Shown here in pieces: positions 27,480-35,552 of a stretch of DNA of 64,000 bases; position 1 is the stretch's first letter; each line of letters starts with the position of its first letter. The translations under genes and the position numbers were made by a program. The notes under the pieces are model-generated. The model was given only the letters and a program-made list of their open reading frames with translations. It did not search any database and was not told the origin of the DNA. Source of the DNA: Halieaceae bacterium (GTDB lineage Bacteria; Pseudomonadota; Gammaproteobacteria; Pseudomonadales; Halieaceae); contig JANQLM010000099.1 in NCBI GenBank assembly GCA_028280635.1, positions 1 to 64,000 on the forward strand, in the 5' to 3' direction.

Positions 27480-28697
27480 ATGACCATAATTGGTACCCCG
27501 TTCAGTGCCTCGGCAACGCGTGTGCTGTTGCTCGGGTCCGGTGAGCTGGGCAAGGAAGTGGTCATAGAACTGCAGCGACTGGGCGTGGAGGTGATCGCCT
27601 GCGACCGCTATGACAATGCCCCGGCGATGCAGGTAGCCGATCGTTCCCACACCTTCTCCATGCTGGATGGCGCCGAGCTGCGCCGGGTGATAGAGCTGGA
27701 ACAGCCACACTTTATTGTTCCCGAGATCGAGGCGATTGCCACCGATACCCTGGTGGAGCTGGAAGCCGATGGCTTCACCGTTGTGCCCACCGCGCGGGCC
27801 GCGTCGTTGACCATGAACCGCGAGGGTATTCGCCGCCTCGCCGCCGAGGAGCTGGGCCTGCCCACCTCACCCTATCGTTTTGCTGAAACCCGCGAGGAGT
27901 TCGACCACGCCATCGATGAGATCGGCATTCCCTGCGTGGTGAAGCCGATCATGAGCTCATCGGGCAAGGGGCAGAGCACGGTCACCGCCCGGGAAGAGAT
28001 CGACCAAGCCTGGCACTATGCCCAGGAGGGCGGCCGCGCCGGCGGCGGCAAGGTCATCGTCGAGGGCTTTATCGACTTCGATTACGAGATCACCCTGCTG
28101 ACGATCCGCCATCGCGACGGCACCAGCTACTGTGAACCCATTGGGCACCGGCAGAAAGACGGCGACTACCAGGAGTCCTGGCAGCCCCAGGCCATGTCCA
28201 GCGAGGCACTGGCCAGTTCCCGGGAGGTGGCGCACAAGATCACCGAGGCTCTGGGTGGACGCGGTCTGTTTGGCGTCGAGCTGTTTATCAGCGGCCATGA
28301 AGTGTTCTTCAGCGAGGTATCGCCGCGGCCCCACGACACTGGCATGGTCACCCTGATCTCCCAGGACCTGTCTGAGTTTGCCCTGCACGCCCGGGCCATA
28401 CTGGGCCTGCCGGTGCCGAATATTCGCCAGCACGGCCCGTCCGCCTCGGCGGTGATCATGGCCGAGGGGGAGTCCACAGAGGTGAGTTATGCCAACCTGG
28501 ACGCAGCGCTGGGGGAAACGGACACCCAGCTGCGCCTGTTTGGAAAACCGGACGTCGCCGGCCGCAGGCGCATGGGTGTAGCCCTGGCGCGGGCCACCAC
28601 TACGCAGATGGCACGCGAGAAGGCGACCGCAGCCTCGCGGGCGGTGGCGGTAGAGGTGAACCCCGGTCCGGCGGGCGACCAGGTCGCTGAGGCGTAG
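27480..28697 (+). CDS. purT: Phosphoribosylglycinamide formyltransferase 2 (PurT)
   Basis: 405 residues from ATG 27480 ([27 protein letters not shown]), preceded by TTGGAG; the 92-codon upstream extension shows no conservation with PurT. ATP-grasp enzyme that makes formyl-GAR from GAR, formate and ATP in purine synthesis. Visible features: N-terminal [25 protein letters not shown], substrate-binding [32 protein letters not shown]-grasp loop [15 protein letters not shown], and the metal site [28 protein letters not shown]. coli PurT is 392 residues. The 251 bp gap before it holds no gene I can support. Confidence 0.96.
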   Translation: MTIIGTPFSASATRVLLLGSGELGKEVVIELQRLGVEVIACDRYDNAPAMQVADRSHTFSMLDGAELRRVIELEQPHFIVPEIEAIATDTLVELEADGFTVVPTARAASLTMNREGIRRLAAEELGLPTSPYRFAETREEFDHAIDEIGIPCVVKPIMSSSGKGQSTVTAREEIDQAWHYAQEGGRAGGGKVIVEGFIDFDYEITLLTIRHRDGTSYCEPIGHRQKDGDYQESWQPQAMSSEALASSREVAHKITEALGGRGLFGVELFISGHEVFFSEVSPRPHDTGMVTLISQDLSEFALHARAILGLPVPNIRQHGPSASAVIMAEGESTEVSYANLDAALGETDTQLRLFGKPDVAGRRRMGVALARATTTQMAREKATAASRAVAVEVNPGPAGDQVAEA

Positions 28698-28708
28698 ACG
28701 CGCAGCCG

Positions 28709-30055
28709 CTAGGCGCAGACCGCGTCAATCAGCAACTGGGTAATGGCCTCGGGGTCCTGGGGATGTGCCAGTGCGAAGCCCTGGGCCACGTCGCAGCCGA
28801 TACGGCGCAGGAACTCCGCCTGTTGCTTGTTTTCCACGCCTTCAGCCACCAGGCCAAGGCCCAGTTCCCTGGCCATCGCCACCATGCTTTGCACCACGGC
28901 ATCGGTGCGGTTGTCGGTGCCGACGCGGGCCAGGAATGAGCGGTCCAGCTTGACCATATCCAGCGGCTGCCAGGCGAGGTAGGCAAAGGACGAGTAGCCG
29001 GTGCCGAAGTCGTCAATGGCCAGGCGTACGCCGGCCTGACGGAGGCGGCCCAGGGCGTCGACAACGCGCTGGCTTTCTTCGAGCATGCAGCGCTCGGTGA
29101 TTTCAAACTCCAGGTCGCTCATTAACAGGCCGGCTTCTGCCGCGGCGGCCTCTGTCACCGCGACCAGCCCGGGGTCCTGCAACTGCCGCGGTGATACGTT
29201 GAGCGAGATGCGTGGCACGGCAAGCCCGGCCCGGCGCCAGCGCGCGAGCTGTTGGCAGGCTTCGCTGATAATCCAGTAGCCCAGGCGGATGATAAAGCCG
29301 TTGTCTTCCGCCAGCGGAATGAACTCATTGGGGGCTATGCGCGAGCCATCGACACGCTGCAGGCGCACCAGTGCTTCCATGCCGGTCACAGCCCCGCTGG
29401 ATACCGAGAACTGAGGCTGGTATTGGAGCACGAAACGGCGCTCCTCCAGTGCCTTCTCCATCTCGGCTTCCATGCGGAACATGGCCTTGCGACGAGCGAG
29501 GTCGTCGCGGGAGAAGGAGCGACAGCTTTCGGGGCCATCCCCGAGCTCGCGCAGGGCGAAGCGCGCGAAGTGCAGCAGTTCTTCCGGTTCGTCTGAATCC
29601 GCTGGGCAGGCCGCAGCGCCAATCTCGAGCTTCAGTCGGCAGGGTACGCCCTCGATTTCGTAGTGGCCGGTGCCGCCCTCAATCATCCGGTCAGTCATTG
29701 CCTTCAATGCGGGCTCGGAACGAATGCCGCGGCCGACGATGCCAAACTCACCCGGCTGGATGCGCTGCACCGGTTCGCGGCGTCGCAGCAGACCCCGCAG
29801 CTGGGTTAGCAGGGCGGCCTCTGCCGCGCGACCGAACTCGGGGCCGAAAGTGTCAACCAGCAGCTCGAAGTTGCTGATCCTGAATACCAGTAGCTGTGCA
29901 CTCTGGCCCACGGAGCGGGCGGCCAGCAGTTCTCGGCACAGGGTAGTGCCAAGTTCCCCGCCGTTGACAGAGCCAGTCGGGCGCGGGCTTGTGGCGCCGC
30001 GTGGGTCGAGGTGTACGACCTTGCCGCCCTGGCTGATTTTGCGCTCGCTGCTCAT
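28709..30055 (-). CDS. EAL-domain c-di-GMP phosphodiesterase with degenerate GGDEF
   Basis: 448 residues, cytoplasmic, no membrane segment. Residues about 35-185 are a GGDEF fold whose signature is degenerate (RIQPGEFGIVGRG), so it should not make c-di-GMP. The EAL domain (about 200-445) keeps the catalytic set: EALVRL, the Asn in LNVSPRQL, EITE, DDFGTGYSS, KLDRSFL and EGVE; the last loop reads QGFALAHP. It is therefore probably an active phosphodiesterase giving pGpG. Its ATG is only 5 bp from the stop of the S8 peptidase, so it is the third gene of the sigma-54 operon that starts with a GGDEF sensor: synthesis and breakdown of c-di-GMP from the same transcript. Confidence 0.9.
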   Translation of the reverse strand: MSSERKISQGGKVVHLDPRGATSPRPTGSVNGGELGTTLCRELLAARSVGQSAQLLVFRISNFELLVDTFGPEFGRAAEAALLTQLRGLLRRREPVQRIQPGEFGIVGRGIRSEPALKAMTDRMIEGGTGHYEIEGVPCRLKLEIGAAACPADSDEPEELLHFARFALRELGDGPESCRSFSRDDLARRKAMFRMEAEMEKALEERRFVLQYQPQFSVSSGAVTGMEALVRLQRVDGSRIAPNEFIPLAEDNGFIIRLGYWIISEACQQLARWRRAGLAVPRISLNVSPRQLQDPGLVAVTEAAAAEAGLLMSDLEFEITERCMLEESQRVVDALGRLRQAGVRLAIDDFGTGYSSFAYLAWQPLDMVKLDRSFLARVGTDNRTDAVVQSMVAMARELGLGLVAEGVENKQQAEFLRRIGCDVAQGFALAHPQDPEAITQLLIDAVCA

Positions 30056-30060
30056 GGAGG

Positions 30061-31947
30061 TTACTCCTGCGGTGCCCAGGTGTTTACGCCCGCCTGCTCT
30101 TCGGTCAGCGAGCTGCTGAAGGCGGAGGCGCTGTCATTGAAGAAATAGGAATCGTTGAAGAAATAGCTGTCGTTGAAGAAATAGCTATCGTTGAAGAAGT
30201 AGCTGTCGTTAAAGAAATAGCTGTCATTGAAGAAATAGCTGTCGTTGAAGAAGTAGCCATCGTTGAAGAAGTAACCCTGGCCATTCACTTCGTCCGGGTT
30301 CCAGCTATGGCCTTCGAAATCCTGGATGTAGTAGTTGCCGTTTTCGTCGACACGGCCCGGGCCGGCGAAGTGCGCGGTGCCGGCGAGGTCGGCGTTGATG
30401 TCCAGGCCACCGTTGGCGCAGTCGACGGCGGTGCTGCTAACGGCGTTGACGGCGTTGACCAGGCCCGCACCCTGCTGGAACACGCTGTAGGCCAGCGAAC
30501 CGTCCGGGTAGGCGGCCTGGCGCGCGGTGGCCATCAGCTTGCACTTGACGTCGTCGGGGGTGAGCCCCGGGTTCTGCTGGATCATCAGTGCGGCGATGCC
30601 GCTGACGACCGCGGTAGCCTGGGACGTGCCGGACATGGTGAAGTACTCACCAAAGCTGTGGAAGTGTGGGTGGAGGGTCGCCAGCGTGGTTGAGCTGCTC
30701 ATCAGGCCGGTCACGTGACCGCCGGGGGCGACAATCTCGGGTTTGATGAAACCTTCCGTGGTAGGACCGGCCGAGGAGAACGGCGCCAGATAGTCGTCGC
30801 TGGGATCAGCCGGCGTCCAGTTATCTGTCATAGCGCCCACGGTGATGATGTAGGGCACGTTGCCGGGGACGCCGACTGTCATCGGATCGGGGCCGGTGTT
30901 GCCGGAAGAGGCCACCACCACGACGCCCGCACGCCAGAGCTGCATAACCGCCTGGTTGAGGGGATCATCCCAGTAGCGTGAACGCGGGGTCGCGCTGAAG
31001 GACAGGTTGAGCACGCGGATGTTGAACTGGTCTTTCTGGTCGTAGATGCGCTGCATGGCCCAGATAACGTCCGCATAGGTGCCGGAGCCGTTGGCGCCAA
31101 AGGCTTTTACTGATATCAGGTTGGCATAGGGTGCGATGCTGTTGAACTTGCCGTCGGTGGTTGCCCGGGAATTGGCGATGATGCTGCTGACGTGCATGCC
31201 GTGGCCGTACTCATCGGAGATGCTATTCGGGTCCTCGGAGCCCGAGATCACGTCGAAGGAAGCGGTCAGGCGGACCTGGCCATCCGGCGTCTCGCTGAAC
31301 TCGCGCTTCACGTTCAGGCCGGAGTCGATCACCACCACGGTTACGCCGCGGCCGTCGATGCCCTGGGTGTGGAGCTGGTCGGCGCCCACCAGGTGTGGGA
31401 AGTCCAGGTAGGGCACGCTGGTGTCTTCCAGGGTGAAGTCCTCGGCGACGGTCTCGGGCGGCGTTTGTGCATTGGGATCAGTCTGGGTGCCCGAATCGGT
31501 ACCGCCATCGGTGGCCGGGTCCGCTGTCGACGTAGTCTTTAGCTCAGTGTTTTCGTGAATGCGGAAGCCGCCCGGATGGGCTTTGAGTGCTGCCAGCTGG
31601 CTGTTGGTCAGCCTGGCGCTGACAGCGTTGATAATGGACAGGTCGCGGACAACGCTGCCACCCACGGCCTGCACCGCTGCATGCAGTATCGCGGAGTTGC
31701 TGCCCTGCACGATCACGGAGCGGGTTGCCTCGGCGCTGGCCGCGGGTGCTGTCTGTTCAACGGCGGCCGGTTCGAAGGGTTTGGCTGTGAGCAATGCGCC
31801 GGCCAGTACGGCACCGCCTGCCACTGACAGTGCCAGGGTCTTCACTATTGCCTGTTTCACGGATGGTCTCCTCAGTCGCAGACTCTGCGACGTAATTGAT
31901 GTTTCGCTGTCGTTGTGAGTGTCGGAATTCTTCATGGCGCGCTTCAC
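30061..31947 (-). CDS. Exported S8 subtilisin-like peptidase with YFFND(S/G) C-terminal repeats
   Basis: 628 residues from GTG 31947, which overlaps the sensor gene stop as GTGA; ATG 31935 is an alternative. A 30-residue basic N-tail precedes a signal/anchor helix (about 33-53). Residues about 74-135 look like an I9-type propeptide, followed by a Thr/Asp-rich linker. The S8 domain (about 185-500) has the intact triad Asp208 (VVVIDSG), His252 (YGHGMHV) and Ser442 (MSGTSQA), with oxyanion Asn350 (ASSGNTG). After residue 545 come eight tandem hexapeptides, seven YFFNDS and one YFFNDG, and a Ser/Glu-rich end. Probably secreted or periplasmic and self-processing. Substrate unknown; the tail is not a domain I recognise. 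Confidence 0.88.
   Translation of the reverse strand: MKRAMKNSDTHNDSETSITSQSLRLRRPSVKQAIVKTLALSVAGGAVLAGALLTAKPFEPAAVEQTAPAASAEATRSVIVQGSNSAILHAAVQAVGGSVVRDLSIINAVSARLTNSQLAALKAHPGGFRIHENTELKTTSTADPATDGGTDSGTQTDPNAQTPPETVAEDFTLEDTSVPYLDFPHLVGADQLHTQGIDGRGVTVVVIDSGLNVKREFSETPDGQVRLTASFDVISGSEDPNSISDEYGHGMHVSSIIANSRATTDGKFNSIAPYANLISVKAFGANGSGTYADVIWAMQRIYDQKDQFNIRVLNLSFSATPRSRYWDDPLNQAVMQLWRAGVVVVASSGNTGPDPMTVGVPGNVPYIITVGAMTDNWTPADPSDDYLAPFSSAGPTTEGFIKPEIVAPGGHVTGLMSSSTTLATLHPHFHSFGEYFTMSGTSQATAVVSGIAALMIQQNPGLTPDDVKCKLMATARQAAYPDGSLAYSVFQQGAGLVNAVNAVSSTAVDCANGGLDINADLAGTAHFAGPGRVDENGNYYIQDFEGHSWNPDEVNGQGYFFNDGYFFNDSYFFNDSYFFNDSYFFNDSYFFNDSYFFNDSYFFNDSASAFSSSLTEEQAGVNTWAPQE
30130..30273 (-). 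repeat. Eight 18 bp tandem repeats encoding YFFND(S/G)
   Basis: Exactly 144 bp, eight in-frame 18 bp units at the 3' end of the S8 peptidase gene. The peptide is nearly invariant, while third-position bases vary between units (Tyr TAT/TAC, Asp and Asn codons, Ser AGC/TCC-type changes), which suggests selection for the peptide and not only recent slippage. Confidence 0.95.
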
Positions 31948-34900
31948 TGCTGCTCCTGCACACGCATCTCAGTGAGGCGGAGCTTGCCGTAGACGGAGGT
32001 GCGGATGCCGACCTTGCGCTCACCAAGGAGGCCTTCGAGGTCGGTGGGAATACGCTCCACGTCGTTCAGATTGGTGTCCCGGGTGCCGTAGATGCCGACC
32101 CAGGCATTGCGTCCGTTTTCCTTGGCGATGTAGGTGCACTGATCGGCGATGTTGGCGACCTGTTCCCAGCTCACCATGTCGGGCTTGAGCGGCGAGAAGG
32201 GGTACACGGCAAAGCCGATGGAGCCGGTGAGGCGGCCCACTTCGTTGTTGCCCAGGTGATAGTTGCGCTCGGCCAGGCCGGTGCGAATGCGCTCGGCGAG
32301 CTTCTCCGCGGCGCGGTTGCTGGTGTTGCGGCTGACGATCAGGAACTCGTCACCGCCCCAGCGAATAATCGTGTCGGACTTACGGCAGCATTCCTGCAGT
32401 ACGTCGCGCACCTGCAGCAGGGCGGCGTCGCCTGCGGCGTGGCCGTGGGCGTCGTTAATGGCCTTGAAGCCATCGAGGTCCACCATCATGAAGGACAGTG
32501 CCGGCGCGATATCCAGGGCTTCGCCGTTGTTGGCATCGGCCATCTCGCCGGCCTGGCGGCGGGCGTGGGCCACTTCGGTGGCAATGAATTCTTCCAGGAA
32601 GCGTCGATTGCGCAGGCCGGTGAGAGTGTCGGTGAGGCTGGATTCCTTGAGCTGGTCGTTCAGGGACAGCAGTTCCTCGTTGCGCTCCGCCAGTTCGCGG
32701 GTGCGCTCGGCAACAATCTTCTCCAGCTCCTCGCGCTTGCGTGCGGCGCGGGCCAGCTTCATGGCGTTGACGCGAGTGAAGATGAAGATGGTGGCCAGGA
32801 CCGCCAGCGCGTAGCTGCCATAGGCCCAGGCGGTGGCCCAGGGCGGAGGAACCACCACCAGGTCGATGGCGGCGCCGCGCTCGTTCCAGACGCCGTCGTT
32901 GTTGGAGGCCTGCACCTTGAAGGTGTAGCTGCCGGCGGGCAGATTGGTATAGGTGGCGCGGTCGTACTCGACCGGCTCACTCCAGGCCTGGTCAAAGCCC
33001 TCCAGCATATAGCGATAGCGGTTTCGCTCCGGAGCCGAGTAGTCCAGGCCGCTGAAGGAGAAGGTCACCAGGTCGTTGTTGTAGTCCAGCTTGATGGCCT
33101 CGCCGCCTTCGGCCGTGCTGAAACGGGTGGTCAGGGGGCCGTCCCGGTCGAAGGCGGTCAGCGCGATGTCCGGCGCGTGGCGGTTCATGGTGATGTGATT
33201 GGGGTAGAACGCCAGCAGGCCGTCTGAACCGCCGAACAGCAGGCGGCTGGAGCGGGTGCGACGCGCCGCCCGGTAATTGAACTCGTTGCCGCGCAGGCCG
33301 TTGCTGCGGCTGAAGTAGCGCATGCGGCCGCTGTCCGGATTGAACTGCACCAGGCCCCGGTTGCTGCTTATCCAGAGGCGACCGTCGCTGTCTTCGATCA
33401 TGCCCTGTACGGAGTCGCTCAGCAGTCCGTCGCTGCGGCGAATCTTCTCGAAACGCACACGGTTTTCGCGGCGGTCTTCGGCGGACCAGCGGTTGAGACC
33501 GCCACCGTTGGTGCCAACCCATAGCGAGCCGTCCCCGGTCTCGGTGACCAGCCAGGCTGAATCGCTGCTCAGGCTGTCGGCGTTGGTTTTGTTCTCGCGG
33601 AAGTGCTGGAAGCCCTCGCCGTCGGCGTTCATGGCGTTGAGGCCGCTGTTCTCGGTGCCGACCCACAGGGTGCCCTGGCGGTCGCGGAATACTTCCAGCA
33701 CCCGGTCACTGGAGATGCTGGTCGGGTCAGCTTCGCTGTGGCGAAAGTGTGTGAAGTTGCCGGTCGCTGTGTCAAAGCGGTTGAGTCCGCCGTCGTAGGT
33801 GCCAACCCAGACAATGCCGCTGCGCTCTGCCAGGATGGAGGTCACCGCGTTACTGCTGATGGATCGGGAATCCTCGGCGTTGCGCAGGAAGTGGGTGAAG
33901 GTATCGGTGTTGGGGTCCAGCACGCTGAGGCCACCACCGCGGGTGCCCATCCACACCTGGCCCAGCGGATCTGTGTGTACCACCAGGACCCGGTTGTCGG
34001 GCAAGTCGCTGTTGCCTGTCGTGTAGTGGCGGGATTCGCCGGCAGACTCGTTGATACGATTGAGGCCACCGCCGTAGGTCGCCACCCAGATCTCACCGTC
34101 GCGAGATTCGTCCACGCTGGTGACGATATTGCTGCTCAGGTGCAGGGCGGTACCTTCGGTCTGGAAGTAGGTGAAGGCGTCGCTGAGGTAGTTCCAGCTA
34201 TTGGCGCCGCCGTAGGTGCCTACCCACAACACCCCGCCGCGGTCCTGCAGCACGGTGGTGATACGGTTGTCGCTCAGGCTGGCGTCGTCGGACTCGTTGC
34301 CGCGGTAGTGGGCAAAGCCGCCGGCGGCGGGTCGCCACTCGTTGAGGCCGTTGTCCGTACCTACCCACAGCGCGCCGTTGTAGTCCTGGTAGATCGTGCG
34401 TACCCGGTTGTGGCTGAGGCTGCGATCGTCGGCCGGGTTGTGCATGAAGCGCTGGAAGCTGCCAGAGCCGGCGTCGAACAGGTTCAGGCCGCCTTCATAG
34501 GTGCCGATCCACAGGCGGCCGTCGCGGTCTTCGTAGATGCTGCGAACCGAGTTGTCGCTGAGGCTGGCCGGATCATCGGGGTTGTTTACGAAGCGCTCAA
34601 ACTGGCCGCTGTCCCGGTCCAGGCGTGCCAGCCCGCCCTTCGCGGTACCGACCCACAACTGCCCATCGCGATCTTCGAGAATGGCCAGTACGGAGTCAGA
34701 CGGCAGGCTGCTGGTGTCGTCCGGGTCGTGCTCAAAGCGCTCAAAGCTGCCGTTGTTCTTGAGGCGGTTGAGGCCGCCGCCATCGGTGCCCACCCAGATA
34801 GTTCCCAGGCGGTCCTGGTAGACCACGCGGACGCTGTCGCTGCCCAGGCTGCCGCTGTTGTCTTTGTCGTGGCGGAAGTGGGTAAAGCTGTCGTCCTGGC

Positions 34901-35294
34901 GGTTGTAGCGGTTTAGGCCGCCGGCGTCGGTGCCCAGCCACAGGGTGCCATCAGCGGCCACCAGGATGGACCAGATGTAGTTGTCCGACAGGGTGCTGGG
35001 ATCGTCGTAGACATGTTCATAGAGTCGCAGGTCGGTGCCGTCCCAGCGGTTGAGGCCCTCCTGGGTGCCGATCCAGATATAGCCCTGGACGTCCTGGGCC
35101 AGGTCGTGCACGACGGACTGGCTGAGGCCGTTTTCCACTGACAGGTGATCGAAGAGTGCCGTCCGTGGCTTCAACGCCGCCGCGCCATCTGCCTGGACGC
35201 TCGAGGCGACCAGCGCCCAGGCCAGTAGCAGGCCCGTGAACAGGCCCTGGAACTGGCGCGCGGCTTCCGTGATCGAGGTGCTTGTCTTCGTCAT
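31944..35294 (-). CDS. Periplasmic two-propeller (reg_prop) sensor with Y_Y_Y, TM helix and GGDEF
   Basis: 1116 residues from ATG 35294, which fits the sigma-54 start at about 35336. A signal peptide (LLLAWALVASSVQA) precedes 14 reg_prop blades, seen by the recurring W(I/V/L)GT…GGLNR motif (from YIWIGTQEGLNRW to RLLFGGSDGLLAF), enough for two seven-bladed propellers. A Y_Y_Y domain (YRYMLEGFDQAW, about residues 755-815) leads to one membrane helix (about 816-838), a coiled coil, and a GGDEF domain with intact WGGDEF and inhibitory I-site RKSD five residues before it. In Bacteroidetes this sensor layout feeds a histidine kinase; here the output is c-di-GMP synthesis. First gene of a three-gene operon. 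Confidence 0.92.
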   Translation of the reverse strand: MTKTSTSITEAARQFQGLFTGLLLAWALVASSVQADGAAALKPRTALFDHLSVENGLSQSVVHDLAQDVQGYIWIGTQEGLNRWDGTDLRLYEHVYDDPSTLSDNYIWSILVAADGTLWLGTDAGGLNRYNRQDDSFTHFRHDKDNSGSLGSDSVRVVYQDRLGTIWVGTDGGGLNRLKNNGSFERFEHDPDDTSSLPSDSVLAILEDRDGQLWVGTAKGGLARLDRDSGQFERFVNNPDDPASLSDNSVRSIYEDRDGRLWIGTYEGGLNLFDAGSGSFQRFMHNPADDRSLSHNRVRTIYQDYNGALWVGTDNGLNEWRPAAGGFAHYRGNESDDASLSDNRITTVLQDRGGVLWVGTYGGANSWNYLSDAFTYFQTEGTALHLSSNIVTSVDESRDGEIWVATYGGGLNRINESAGESRHYTTGNSDLPDNRVLVVHTDPLGQVWMGTRGGGLSVLDPNTDTFTHFLRNAEDSRSISSNAVTSILAERSGIVWVGTYDGGLNRFDTATGNFTHFRHSEADPTSISSDRVLEVFRDRQGTLWVGTENSGLNAMNADGEGFQHFRENKTNADSLSSDSAWLVTETGDGSLWVGTNGGGLNRWSAEDRRENRVRFEKIRRSDGLLSDSVQGMIEDSDGRLWISSNRGLVQFNPDSGRMRYFSRSNGLRGNEFNYRAARRTRSSRLLFGGSDGLLAFYPNHITMNRHAPDIALTAFDRDGPLTTRFSTAEGGEAIKLDYNNDLVTFSFSGLDYSAPERNRYRYMLEGFDQAWSEPVEYDRATYTNLPAGSYTFKVQASNNDGVWNERGAAIDLVVVPPPWATAWAYGSYALAVLATIFIFTRVNAMKLARAARKREELEKIVAERTRELAERNEELLSLNDQLKESSLTDTLTGLRNRRFLEEFIATEVAHARRQAGEMADANNGEALDIAPALSFMMVDLDGFKAINDAHGHAAGDAALLQVRDVLQECCRKSDTIIRWGGDEFLIVSRNTSNRAAEKLAERIRTGLAERNYHLGNNEVGRLTGSIGFAVYPFSPLKPDMVSWEQVANIADQCTYIAKENGRNAWVGIYGTRDTNLNDVERIPTDLEGLLGERKVGIRTSVYGKLRLTEMRVQEQQ

Positions 35295-35345
35295 CTTTCT
35301 CGTAGTCCAGGTTTGGTGCCCCATGTGGGCTCGTGGGGAATGACA

Positions 35346-35363
35346 CCGCAAGCAGCGTGCCAA
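35346..35363 (-). promoter_or_regulatory. Sigma-54 (-24/-12) promoter of the sensor-peptidase-EAL operon
   Basis: On the minus strand the sequence reads TTGGCACGCTGCTTGCGG, a perfect match to TGGCACG-N4-TTGC. The -24 GG is at 35361-35360 and the -12 GC at 35349-35348, giving a predicted transcript start near 35336 and a 42 nt leader before ATG 35294. The adjacent upstream gene is a sigma-54 activator. Confidence 0.8.
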
Positions 35364-35463
35364 CCTCGCAATCGGGCATTTTCGGTGTGAAAAACCGTTA
35401 ACTGGTTGGCAAAATTCTTGCGCTGGGGAAACAAAAAGTGGCGGAGGTGGTGCTCAGATGTCC

Positions 35464-35531
35464 GTAAAATTACCGAGCAATATCACCATAAGATCAAAAT
35501 AACGGCGTATTTACCGAAAATGTGGCGTATT
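35464..35531. promoter_or_regulatory. Candidate upstream activator sites (paired short repeats)
   Basis: This AT-rich part of the gap holds GGCGTATT twice (35504-35511 and 35524-35531, 20 bp apart) and TTACCGA twice (35470-35476 and 35511-35517, 41 bp apart), plus GTAAAATTAC at 35464-35473. They lie 100-185 bp upstream of the sigma-54 promoter, the usual enhancer distance. The rest of the 35295-35552 gap shows no gene. Confidence 0.45.
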
Positions 35532-35552
35532 CTGAAGGAAATGCGCCGAAAT

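Noticed and set aside
30121..30290. Possible CRISPR-like array
   Set aside because: 18 bp units with no spacers, in frame inside the peptidase gene; they encode the YFFND repeats.
33603..34916. 437-codon plus-strand frame with regular VGA…P repeats
   Set aside because: Mirror image of the propeller repeats on the minus strand; periodicity is inherited from the true gene.
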